In this document: one piece after another, positions 37,104 to 48,205 of the stretch | Numbering within the stretch: the first letter of the stretch is position 1 | Layout of the letters: the number at the start of each line of letters is the position of its first letter | NCBI GenBank assembly: GCA_035582835.1 | Contig: JAYKAV010002109.1 | Coordinates: forward strand, 3,236,930-3,300,929 | Length of the DNA stretch: 64,000 nucleotides | Source of the DNA: Phoebastria nigripes | Lineage: Eukaryota; Chordata; Aves; Procellariiformes; Diomedeidae | Reading direction: 5' to 3' | The notes under the pieces: generated by a model | Seen by the model: the letters and a program-made list of their open reading frames with translations, nothing else | What the model was told of the DNA's origin: nothing | Database searches by the model: none | Position numbers and translations under genes: made by a program

Positions 37104-39113
37104 AAACACTTTCTAAGAGACAAGTTTTCCACTATCTTTCAATTTTAATAGCAGATGCTACCTTTTTGCAAAAGTATATATTAGCTAGAGAGAAACATTA
37201 TATTCATGTTAATCAGCATTTCTAATTGTTAATTTTAGACTAAGCTGTATTAAGTCTCAATCTCTATAAGGGATAAAGTTTGGCAAAGTTGGACAGCTCT
37301 AACAAGAAATGGTCTTAGAGCACAAATCCCCATAATGCTAGTAACACTTGCTGTATGTTATTCTTTCAGGCCTTATCTAGCCCATTAATTTTGAAATTAT
37401 AGTATTATAGGAAATACAAAATTCAAATTATGCTTTGGCCCCAGCCACTGGAAACATGTATTTTTAATCAACCATTGACTTTTTCTACAACACCCTAACC
37501 CGATTGAAAAAGCCCACTGTATTCAAAAGGTTTGTATGTATCCAAAGCCCAGACCTTTGATTAAGGCTGTTTAAAAGATGAGAAATTAGGGGGATAATGG
37601 AAAATCAGCCATTGTGTTTAGATGTCTGAGAAGAAACTTAGTCCTTTGAAAGTTTGGCTATATATATATAAATATCTGAATAGGCTGTCTATGAGTTTCT
37701 TCAGATTTTACTACCAAAAGTCCAATAAAACCAATCTTCATGTGATTTTTAGCAGCAAAGTTTGATTCCTTTGATACTGAGTGCACATCTGTAGTCATTG
37801 TACCTCCTCCCACATACTGTCAGGTAAGCATGCAACTCATTCATTTTTATCGTCTAAATTGGTACAAACTGTTCAGTGGAACTGAAACGGTGGCTAAACA
37901 TTCAGCTGGGGACGCACTTGTTCATTCTTTCTGTGAGCCTTTCTAACATCACACCAGCCTTTATTCCTCTTAGGGAAATGTCTCTCTTTTACATCCTGAC
38001 CTTTACGTATTTCTTCAAGAGGGAACATTTCAAGGTATAATGATGTAGAATTCATGTAAACATTAAAACTTGTCATAGATACTATGGTCCTTATGTTTGT
38101 GCATTTCCTGAAGAGCTACAATATGTCACAAAAGTCACCTGCAGACTTTTATATAACTTTATAGATCCAAATACAACTGATCATCCAGCCTTCATGCTAG
38201 TTCTAAACCTAAGTATTGAATTTGCTATGAATTTGTTTTCCATTTCCTCGTCTCTGTTTATTTTTGGCTCATGAATGCAGCTTGGCTAAGGAACAGGCAT
38301 GTATGTGTCAAAGTCATAAATTGTTTCTAGTTCATCTGCTTTCCCAGAGCATGTGCGATTATGCTTGCGTGTATGACCAACTTGCAACAAGAAGATTTGA
38401 TATGAAAAAAAAGAATATGAATTTAATATTAATGACGACTTGGCATTAATTCTAAACTTACTCCATAGCGTTTTACTTCAGACATATCCTGGTTTACTAT
38501 ACACACATACAGGGTGTCAAAAAAAAAAAAAAAAAGATTTATACAACATACAGACCATGTAGATTGACATTACATACTGAAGCCCACTTAAACAATACTT
38601 GATGAAGAAATGACGTCTTAAAGGGAGGTTCTGCTAGGTAAATTACACAACGAAGCTTATTTTTTGCTGCATATTCAAATTATGTTAAAACTGCCTAGAA
38701 TTAATGAATGATAATTTAGTTTGCAAGTGGTTTTTTTTTTTTCTTTCTATAAAAAAAAATTAAGAAACACAAGAGTACAAAAGAAGTCACTGCCATGGAG
38801 ATTAAGTGAATATGTTTTAGGGGGTGAGTCGCATGAATAGATGTCACCACTCTCACCAAATCTAAAATTGATAGCATATTCAATCCATGGAATTTAAAAT
38901 CATTTGGGCTTTCAATATAGCTGCTACAGAGAGGAACATACACCCAGAGGTAATGAGATATCAATGATGTAGTCTTCTCAACTGGGAATACTCAGAGACT
39001 ACTTTACGTAAATGTTAATGACGTTACCACAGTGTGATGTATGTTATAACAGATAAACAGAAGAAAAAGATCTGAAAATTCAAGTTGATCTAGTATCTAG
39101 AACTGGAAAAAAA

Positions 39114-39552
39114 AGGACTTTTCTGCTTTTCATGCTGACCTGCCAGTAAGTAGGCTGCACACGTTGGGAGGAGACACAGCTGGGACAGCTGACGAAAGGG
39201 ATATTCTATACCATATGACATCATGCTCAGCAATGAAAGCTGGGGGAAAAAGGAGGAAGGGGCGAGGGATGATGTTTGGAGATGGCGTTTGTCTTCCCAA
39301 GAAACTGTTACACGTGATGAAGCCCTGCTTTCCTGGAGATGGCTTAACACCTACCTGCCGATGGGAAGTAGTGAATGAATTCCTTATCTTGCTTTGCTTG
39401 CACGCACAGCTTTTACTTTACCTATTAAACTGTCTGTATCTCAACCCACGAGTTTTCTCACTTTTAGCCTTCCGATTCTCTCCCCCATCCCGCTGGGGGG
39501 GAGTGAGCAAGTGGCTGTGTGGTTCTCAGCTGCCTACTGGGGCCACAACACA
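39114..39552 (+). mobile_element. 5'-truncated avian ERV LTR
   Basis: The segment starts abruptly at GGACTTTTCTGCTTTTCATG, which is mid-U3 in related bird LTRs, and runs to a degenerate end near CACAACACA. Recognisable blocks are GGGACAGCTGAC, CCATATGACATCATGCTCAG (the promoter block), an ATTAAA poly(A) signal at 39424-39429, and the U5 end TCTCAACCCACGAGTTTTCTCAC. The TATA position reads GCAATGAAAG instead of TATATAAG, so the core promoter looks lost. About 190 bp of 5' U3 seem to be missing. The downstream 200-odd bp may be the beginning of ERV internal sequence, but nothing there could be identified. The open frames of 161 and 83 codons inside it are not genes. Confidence 0.75.
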
Positions 39553-39559
39553 CCAGAAA

Positions 39560-40940
39560 CCCCCCCAATGCTCTCCCCTAAGTCTGAGCTGGGTGAAGAC
39601 GCCCCTGGTGAAGACAAAAAGTTCAGTGTCAATGGGATGCAGTAGATGACATGGAAGAAATGCCTAAGGCAAGCTGTAACTGCCAGAGGAACTTAACACC
39701 ATGATGCCAGAAGCCCACATTAGACAGCAAAGGGAAACTGTACAGAAAGATCTCCAAGTGGGAAAGGGGAGGATCAAGATGCCCACACTCTGCTATTTTT
39801 CATATGATTAACAAACATTAGCAAAGTCAGGTTAAGTCATCCAACTCCAAACGGAGAATGAATGAGAGGAGGAGGTGGCAAACAGCAAGAACAGTCAGTT
39901 CATTCTAATATGACAAAATATGGTAAGACCACAGGAAAAAAAAAGAGTGAGAAGCAGGATAAGTAAAAAGGGATACTGGAGTTAATGATATTCAAAACCC
40001 CCCATAACTAACTGATCAGTACTAAAGAGATTCATTTGTTCACAGAATTACAAAAGTTTTTATGTATTTATGCATGTAGGGTTTTACCTGCAACTCTTCA
40101 CAATTTATGAGTCTACCTTCAATGACTGGACACATAGTTTAGGCATTAGACATAATGCATTAATACATCTGGCTTTTTTGAAAGTTTAGATCAGAAGTTT
40201 ATAAAAATCTGATTTGCTTTCGTTCTCATTGGAAATTACTTAGAATCAAGAAACTCACTAGTGGTCCAGCACTTTTTTTTGGTGTGGTTCCCCCCCCCCC
40301 AAATTGATTCTAAATATTTTAAAAATAAACACATAGCTATTTATTTTTGATCCATATTTACAAGTTCTCAAATGTTGCAGCAAAACCGTAGATCTCCAGA
40401 ACACAGAAGCTGGTGGAAGTCTAGATATCCTTACTGATGTACCAAAATTGAAGTCAAAGAGAAGTACTTTTAGCACCTGTCTTTATTACATCTATCTGAA
40501 AGTAAAGCATGTCACAATTATTTTTTAAAAAAAGTTTTTCATTTTTTCCAGGCAAAATTAGAAAGTCCTTATTAATACACATACAGTACACAACCTTTTA
40601 GCTTTTTTTTTTTTCATTTTAAATTGTGTGGCTTCTGCCTGACCCGATACCAAATGAAGTGTGAAAAAGTCCAGTTTTTCACAGGAAGCAGATACTCCCC
40701 AAAATCTGCATCTTCTTGGTACAAATGACATTCTTGTCAGTTTTTGCAACAGTGAACAATGCTTACGAAGTTCAGAACACTCCTAGGCATATAACACAAT
40801 CTCAGTTTTATAATAGAAAAGTGCCTTTTTTTATGGGCTGCAACACAGACCTCACTGTATTTCAGATACTTTGAATTTAAAAAAAAAAAAAAAATTTAAA
40901 AAAATACACACAGAACACCTCTTATATAGCCATAAATATA
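39560..40940. other. Unannotated stretch between two LTRs
   Basis: 39553-39770 is less AT-rich than its surroundings and could be residual ERV leader sequence following the LTR. The remainder is AT-rich with a C10 run near 40292 and an A-rich patch near 40879-40905. No coding sequence was recognised. Confidence 0.5.
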
Positions 40941-40943
40941 TCT

Positions 40944-40948
40944 ACAAC
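40944..40948. repeat. Target-site duplication, left copy (ACAAC)
   Basis: ACAAC directly precedes the LTR terminal TG and is repeated exactly after the terminal CA at 41497-41501. Confidence 0.85.
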
Positions 40949-41496
40949 TGTCGTGGTTTAACCCTAGCCAGCAACTAAGCACCACACAACTGCTCGCTCA
41001 CTCCCCCCTCCTCCAGTGGGATAGGGGAGAGAATCAGAAGAGTAAAAGTGAGAAAACTCGTGGGTTGAGATAAGAACAGTTTAAGAATTGAAATAAAGTA
41101 AAATAGCAGTAATAATAATAATGAAAGAATATACACAAAGCAAGTGATGCACGATGCAATTGCTCACCACCCGTTGACCGATGCCCAGCCAGTCCCTGAG
41201 CAGCGGTCACTGCCACCTGGCCAACTCCCCCCAGCTTATATACTGAGCATGACATCATATGGTATGGAATATATGGCCTTTGGCCAGTTTGGGTCAGCTG
41301 TCCAGGCTATGCTCCCTCCCAGCTTCTTGTGCACCTGGCATGGGAAGCCGAAAAATCCTTGACTAGTGTAAACACTACTTAGCCACAACTAAAACATCAG
41401 TGTGTTATCAACATTATTCTCATACTAAATTCAAAATACAGCACTATACCAGCGACTAGGAAGAAAATTAACTCTATCCCAGCCAAAACCAGGACA
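40949..41496 (-). mobile_element. Full-length solo LTR of an avian ERV
   Basis: The element is 548 bp and bounded by TG...CA. It is flanked by an exact 5-bp ACAAC duplication, and no internal retroviral sequence adjoins it, so it is a solo LTR left by LTR-LTR recombination. Read on the minus strand it starts TGTCCTGGTTTTGGCTGGGA. It has a clear TATA box (GTATATAAGC, + positions about 41234-41244), a following G-rich block, and the U5 end TCTCAACCCACGAGTTTTC before TTAAACCACGACA. This is a very common LTR type in neoavian genomes. The 5-bp duplication fits ERVL or ERV1 rather than the 6 bp usual for ERVK. The poly(A) signal position reads CTTAAA. Its U3 core and 3' end match the copy at 39114-39552, but the middle differs. 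Confidence 0.9.
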
Positions 41497-41501
41497 ACAA
41501 C
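41497..41501. repeat. Target-site duplication, right copy (ACAAC)
   Basis: Exact copy of the five bases at 40944-40948. Confidence 0.85.
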
Positions 41502-41509
41502 ATGTAAAT

Positions 41510-44500
41510 ACACTTCCAAAAAAACTATTAGACATTAAAGAGGCATAAAAATATAAAGCTAGTTATACATATGCTGGAAATCTGGGGAAAAGGTGCATAT
41601 ATATTCACATCATGTCTAACTAATAGCTAGCCTAACTTCTATGGTTGTAGTTGTATACGTCATGAGACATGCATATGTGTGATTCTATGAAACAGCAGGA
41701 AAGCTATTTCCAATGTAAAATTATACATTAACTTTTGAGAATTATTACATTGCATTTCTGCATGATTTATATTCCCTTCTCAATTATGAGAATCAAAATT
41801 CTCTCTAAACATCTAGAATATTGGGAAGAGACCTATTTTGATATACTGACAGAAACAAAACTGAAAACCTACAAAGTTGCAGTTTCAGGGTTTTGTTTCA
41901 GAGACAAGACATTTTCTGCAACATTGATCGAATTCCCTCCTCATTTCAAGAGCTGGAAAGCATATTCTGCACAGACAAAACGGAAGTAAAAGTGTTTGCG
42001 ATGGCAGGATAATAGAAAACGGCCAGGGTATCTAGGTAGCCCTTTGTCTATCTATAGATTCTCAATAAGCAATAATGACACATGTAAGGAAACCAGATCC
42101 CTATCAGACTAAATTAAATCAAGCAGAAACTTGCAGGTTGGGTTTTGATCATGAACCTAGTAAGTCAAGAGCAAGCACAGAAATAAAGAAGCATAGGCAA
42201 GCTTTGCCTGTTAGCAGTGAAATATTTGTGTATATATTTTAAAGGAAATACCAATAGACAGGTCTGATGGTTCTTCAAGAAGAGGTAATTTTCCACTTAA
42301 ATGCATATGCATATTAACTTCTGTAGTACTGTGCAAATGAAGAAGGCAATCTATAAGAAACTTAAAGTAAGCATACTGAATGAGATTCAAAAGAGCCAAT
42401 TCAGCATATATGGTATACATGACTGATCATAGAACGATAATGAATAACAATATCTCTTTGATGTTAATTAGTTGCACTTGATAAGGCAATGCTAAGTGGG
42501 TTTACAACAGTCAAGTAAGAAAAATCAAAACCTCAATAAAGCTTTCAGAAGGCTAAAACCAATAAGGATTTTAAAAAAAGAAAAACAAAACAATAACACT
42601 ACCAAGAAGTCCCTAATTCATTGGATTATCTAAACTCCATAGCAAGAGAAACAACTTAATAAAAAAGCAGAAACAGAAATAACGAAGGTACAACTTTGCC
42701 AGAAATGTCTATGCCTTTAAAAAAAAAAAAAAACAAAAAAAAAAACCCAAAAAAACCCACCCAACCAAACAAAAAAACCCCAAACAACAAACACCACAAC
42801 ACAACCTGCAGGGCAGCAAAGAACAAATTTGTTGGTACTAAATTCAAATGATGGAGTCAACAGTAAATGCAACACAGATTTATCTAAATTTTAACAAAAT
42901 ATAGATGTATGTACTCATGACTGAGAGATTAGTAATAATAAAAAAGGTGAATTAATGCACTTTTTCTTATTTTGCGTCAAAATGCTTTCTTGGATTTCCT
43001 TCTCCCAACTGAGCGTATCTTTCTTATGATGTAAGAAAAGAACTGCACAAATTAGGTAAGGAGTAGCATTGGTTCCTTTCCTCTCCTCTCCCCAGCAATT
43101 CTTCTGCATTAAAGTAAAAACTATTTAGTGGTGGATTGAAGGACTTGCGAAAAGCTGTACAGCTGAACAGGGGGACTTAATTGTGTTTGTCAGGCACCTT
43201 ATTTGAGAATTTTTTTTCACATTTCTCAGAATTTACTATCACATTTTGCTCCATCTTTCATAATATGGAGAAATATAGACACTCATGCAACATGGTTTTA
43301 CAGAGACCTACTGGAAGCAGTTTGAAAAATGGCGCTATTCTTAGTATTGTGGTTAGTGAGACTATTTAAAACTCTGCCTAGGTGCCAAAAAAAAACCCCT
43401 CAAAAAGTCGCAAATTAAGACTTCCAAGTTGATATGAAATGGCAGAATTTTTGTTGAAAATCACTTTGTTATATTTAGTCTGTATATTTGTTTTTTCTTT
43501 ACATTTTAGGAAAAGTACTAGGCAGTTGCACTGGCAAACAAGTAGTATTACATACATCAATAAAATACACACAGACACTTTTTAAGCTTTCACTTTTTCA
43601 GCTTTGACTCAATAGTCACATACAAAAATTTATGTTAAACACATTTTCTGAAAAAATAGGAGGTAGTGAGACTCTGCTTGCTTGACTGTTTTGGTACTCC
43701 TAAAAATCTATGTTTTTTTTATTGTGTGACTAAATACCCCTTTCTTTCCACCTGCCCCAGTACTCTTGCAGCAGTAAGAACGCAGACTGGATGATGCCAA
43801 ACTTATAAGTAACAATGCAATATATTATTCTGTCCTTCCAAATCAAATTGAGACATTATGCTTGTTGCACACTATTCAAACATTGCTCTGCAAATAGTGC
43901 TATTAATTTACTCAAGTGCTTTCGATCATAGTCATTATTATGATACTTATGTGCTTCACAAATGCTGCTTCTATTATTTTTCAAAAACCTTGTTAGATAA
44001 GAGGTGTTGTTATTACCATTACTAAATAATAAGGTGAGATAAAAAGGATTGGGAGCAAAAATATCAGCTAATCTTGATTTTCTGGTTGGCACAAGAGTTC
44101 AAATTTTTCAGTAATTCGTACTATAAGATGCTATCTGTTCAGACACAGCTCCCAATGATTTCAGTTGCAAGCACTGAAAAAACCCCCGAACCTTAACATA
44201 TGCAACTGCACATCCAGCATGCAAGGAAAACACAAGTAGTTAATATTGCTAAAAAAGACTGGAATAAATGACTGGCTGGAACCACATGCTAACTCTGACA
44301 CACTGAATGCCATTTCAGCCTCTACTTCAGTTACCTACTTAATCATTTGAAACATTTTTGCAATATCACAAATTCATTGGCATATATGGAAAACATTCAT
44401 GCAACTAGAAATAATAATGGATATTACCTGACATTAGAAAAGCCAGTGCATATTAAGCCTAAAATTTTACATTTGGTTAATGATATTGGTGCCTAGCATG

Positions 44501-44900
44501 TTGCTTTGGTCAATTTCCTGTTCGGGTGAATTTCTATCCTTTTTTTGTTCTCTCTTTTCTCCATTTATACACTAAACCTTGAATAGTGTTAATAAAAGAC
44601 ATAGAAAAAGCTACAGATGTAATATAAGCTTGCACAGATTTGCACTCACAAATCTAGGGAAGTGCCAAAAGCTTCTTTTATAGAAGCCATACAGCACGGC
44701 ATCCTGAAGCAGCTATAAAACATAAGTCTATTGACTTTCATGCCTTAGCTTAAGGCTTACCTTAATAATAGGTAACAGTAAGAATAAACCACTTTTAATA
44801 TGCATTTTGAGAAATGAATGTGATAATACTAAAAAATGGATAACAATATTACTATTTGCATCTTTTATAATCCACATTGTACTTCCCCAAACCCCAACAG
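41510..44900. other. AT-rich stretch without recognisable gene
   Basis: Contains an A-rich, A/C-rich low-complexity block at 42719-42806. No protein domain was recognised. An ORF1 of the LINE relic downstream could lie here, but no CCHC knuckle array was found. Confidence 0.5.
42719..42806 (+). repeat. A-rich tract grading into AAACCC/AACC repeats
   Basis: A15-C-A11 passes into CCCAAAAAAACCC and then CCAACCAAAC and CAACAAACACC. Similar tails follow A-tracts at 33215 and 45386. Confidence 0.9.
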
Positions 44901-45369
44901 TGCATGAACAGATTTACCCAGGGGATGCTCACGGTCTAGCAACTCACCATTCAATTAGTGAACTCTGCTCTTGGATCTTGTTCCTTTGCTGTCCATGCAC
45001 AGTCATGGCCCGCCAGACATCAAAACATTCAAAACTGAGTATTCCTGCTTTCATATAGGATTTTAAAATTCTGAATCCCTTTGAAATTCAGGATTTCGTT
45101 CACACTTGAACACTTCTTCCTGAGGACAGGCAAAGTAGGGGACTCTGCTGACTTATCCCTAACATTTGATGTTCTTGGAAAACATCTTGCTGCTGCAGCC
45201 TTCCTGCTTTGGCAATTCTATGGGATATCACAACTAAGTGTTACTAGTATAGGAAGGGAAAAATACACATGTGGAAAATTCAAAAGCAATGTAAGCACAA
45301 AGGAATAAAACAATTCCATAAATATTCCAACTATTGGATCACCAAAATATTTCAGTGAAGGAGCTCAGG

Positions 45370-45420
45370 AAAAAAAAAAAAAAAACAACCCACAAACCAA
45401 AAAACCAACCAAAACCCTAC
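45370..45420 (+). repeat. A16 tract followed by AACC-rich tail
   Basis: A run at 45370-45385 followed by CAACCCACAAACC and CCAACCAAAACCC; it interrupts the LINE relic between its endonuclease and RT parts. Confidence 0.9.
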
Positions 45421-45668
45421 TAAACCACACTTTCAACCTTGATATTATAGAAAACATGTCTTAAATTTGTTTAATTTAATAAGTATATTAGGTTATAAAA
45501 CAAGTTAAAGTGATCTCAAATATCAAGTAAAAATTAAACTTAGAGGAGAAAAAGCCCACATTCCTACTGTGTTTAAATTTCTGATAGCTCATCATATCTG
45601 CAGTGATTATGTTTGTAGCATTAGGTTGATCAAAAAAATAGGAAAGCAATCTCACGCATTTCCTATTC

Positions 45669-45714
45669 AAAAAAAAAAAAAAAAGAAAAAGGAAAATAAA
45701 AAGAAAAAAAAAAA
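45669..45714 (+). repeat. A-rich tract within the LINE relic
   Basis: A16 then AAAAAGG/AAAATAAAAAG repeats, lying exactly where the RT motif PKPGKDP would be expected before the SYRPI block. Confidence 0.9.
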
Positions 45715-47087
45715 TGGCTCATGCTTTGATTTAGGTTCTTATCATCTGATAGCCTTAACTTCATCGCTATGTAAGAAGATGGAGGAAATGATTTATTGTT
45801 GACTGTCATTCTTTCTGGAGATGAATAATCTTCTTCCTCAGTATTAAAGTGGCTTTCAGGCAAATCAATCAACCATAGATCATGTCATAAGACTGTCTTC
45901 TGATGTTAATAAAGCATTTGGTAATAAGGAGCTTTATGTGTTGTATTTATAGACACAGAAATACTATAATATCCAGTTTAAAAAGGGACAATCTTGCCTG
46001 TGATATTGTTTTAAAATAAAGTTTAGCACATACATAGCCATAAGTTTCTTAATTCTCCAACATATACTGTGTGTAAGAGAGCAACAGTTCGCTAAAATGC
46101 TTTCTCAAATAAAGGGATCAAGTTAGGATGATAGTCAACTGAAGGTGCAGACCGTATGAGTAATGGACATCATGTAAATTAATTAAGGTATTTCACTTTG
46201 AAAATTATCATTGCTATGTATCCTAATGTTCCTATATAACTGAAAGACTGCCTTTTAGATTATAAGGAAAAAAGAGAGGGGTTAATGTGCAACAGCATAC
46301 ATAGTTAAGCCTTGCTTTAAAACTGCTGCTTCTTCCATTGTATATATCATAATGTGACAACATAATGAAATGTCAGAACTGAAGAACACACAACATTGCC
46401 TAGTCTAACTTCAGCACAAGCATAGGGTAATTTTCAGGTCAGGTATTCACAGAAGTAGGCAATTTAAATTACCTATGAATTCTTTCAAGTTACTGAAAAT
46501 TCATTACCTCCATATCTCCAATAAGAAGGAAAAATGACATTTACTGCAGAATTTAAAAATTTGGAGGAATGACTGAATAATGACTTACCTTATGGTCATC
46601 AAATTCAGTTTTGTAATTGAACAACAAAAAAATAAAGAATTAAAAGTACATCAAGAGGCTTCCGGGAAATAGAGAAAGAATTCACTTTCCAAAACCTAAA
46701 ATTTTGACTTAAATTACTTGCATGTATGTGTCAAATCTTTAGCCCTGCGAGCTGATCTTTGTTGATCTTAATGGTTTGGACATGACATTCTATTATCATT
46801 TCTTGAGTAGAGGTTGGCTACTAAGGAATAGCTGCAAGAATTAAAACAAATTCATCAGACCTTCCTAAGTGGCTGTCATGATCATGTCTGTTTAATATTT
46901 GCAGTGATATGGATATTGGGTAGGGGTTTATAGATGTGCCATGAAAGCATAAACATTTTCCTTGTTGAATGGAGACTTTCCCTGTAGGAGTGAACAATCC
47001 ACAGCTAGAAAGACTGACACCACAGGGAGGGATGGATAAGGCACAGTTAAAGAAGTGGCCATATTACGAAGCTCCTTGTAGTAGTAC

Positions 47088-47114
47088 AAAAAAAAAAAAA
47101 AAAAAAAAAAAAAA
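47088..47114 (+). repeat. Poly(A) tract, 27 bp, inside the LINE relic
   Basis: Uninterrupted A run between the RT catalytic block and the RNase H domain. Confidence 0.95.
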
Positions 47115-47819
47115 GAATTTTGGACCTCATATGGTGGAAAATCAGATACTTAAAGGATTCAAAAATATTTGCAGGGACAGTGAAGTGGGCAAATAAAGTG
47201 ATCTGAGCAGCTGTGGGTTTTGTGCTCATAAGGAAGCAGTTTCATTGTTGGTAGTTCAAGGATTAAGAGACTGCAGTGAAAAAATAGGAAGAGATGACGG
47301 ACTGTTTAACAATTTGGTTGGTTTTGGAACAATTATGGTGAAAGCAGCCATATCAAATTTAATCTGGTGTGCTGCAATTAATATGGGGGGGGAAGGGTTA
47401 AAGACTTTAAATTTGCTTGTCTAAGATAAGTAATTGCTTGAATCCTTAGCAATTACTAGGTAAGACCACAGATTTTTGAGTTGGTCAGAGCGTGATGAAT
47501 CACTACTTTTAACAGCACCTAAGGTTTTAATTTCTGAATAATATAAAGTAGCAGTTCCTACAATATTTTTTCCTAGCTGCAACAAAAAGTGAACATATCA
47601 TTCAGCCCAACTTCTAAGGGTTCTTAGAACTGGTGATGCGAGAACACTATGCCAGCACAACCGGGCCTCTGAACATTTGAGTTTAATTTTACTTTGAAGT
47701 TTTGTTGCACTGTTTTGCCTTCTCTGCAAAACCTTACTCGGCTAAAAATTTAATTGCAATCATTTCATTGTAATTAATGCTTTATTTTTGTATTAATCTT
47801 CATTATTTTGTTTTCCATT

Positions 47820-48205
47820 TTCATTCTAGAGATCATAGTGGGATAGGATTTAGTAGCCTCATACGTGTGAATTTGGGTTGAAGAAGCCAGTTAGATTAGT
47901 TATCTGGTTATACTGCTGAGTTATTTGCTATCTGATGGCACTGGATTAGATTGCTAAAGTACAACCTTTACAATCTGTCACTCTTCCAGATCTTTTAAGT
48001 GCCGTTGATATCATCCTAGAAATTTCAATCACTAGAGTAGGAATATCTTTGGAAATTATTGATGTCTATAATAAGGTAATATGTCACAGCAACAATGTCA
48101 TTTTTGTATGGATTCCAGCCTGTGTAGATATTAAAGGAAATGAAATGGGAGATAAAGCAGTCAAAAAAGCTTTGCAAAATAATTCAGAAGTCATTGAGAA
48201 AAAGA
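47820..48205 (+). pseudogene. RNase H domain of the LINE relic
   Basis: This is the best-preserved domain of the element. GIGFSSLIRV near 47836 corresponds to the first beta strand after the DGSK motif. It is followed by GYTAELFAI (the helix with the catalytic Glu), then after one frameshift ALDWIAKVQPLQSVTLP-LLSAV (the SDSLSAL block, with the catalytic Asp unclear), then FVWIPACVDIKGNEMGDKAVKKAL. In intact domains the last block is WVPxHVGIxGNExADxxAKxAL; here the His is Cys and the Ala before Asp is Gly, so activity would be lost. Afterwards the frame stays open to a stop at 48268. Confidence 0.8.

Larger units (their letters stand above)
31940..39110. other. AT-rich stretch, simple repeats only
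   Basis: No gene or dispersed repeat was recognised over about 7 kb. The stretch is notable for long homopolymers: A58 at 33157-33214, C14 at 34851-34864, T21 at 35396-35416, C13 at 36488-36500 and a broken T tract at 37011-37103. AT microsatellite patches occur near 34548 and 37662. Confidence 0.6.

Noticed and set aside
36923..37132. Frames rich in Phe or Lys
   Set aside because: Translations of the T tract; the same applies at 33157-33214, 25086-25115 and 29541-29607.
39164..39649. 161-codon + frame
   Set aside because: It crosses the truncated LTR and has no recognisable domain.
41672..41685. Single GATTCTATGA resembling the CR1 3' terminal octamer
   Set aside because: Only one copy and no CR1 3' sequence before it.
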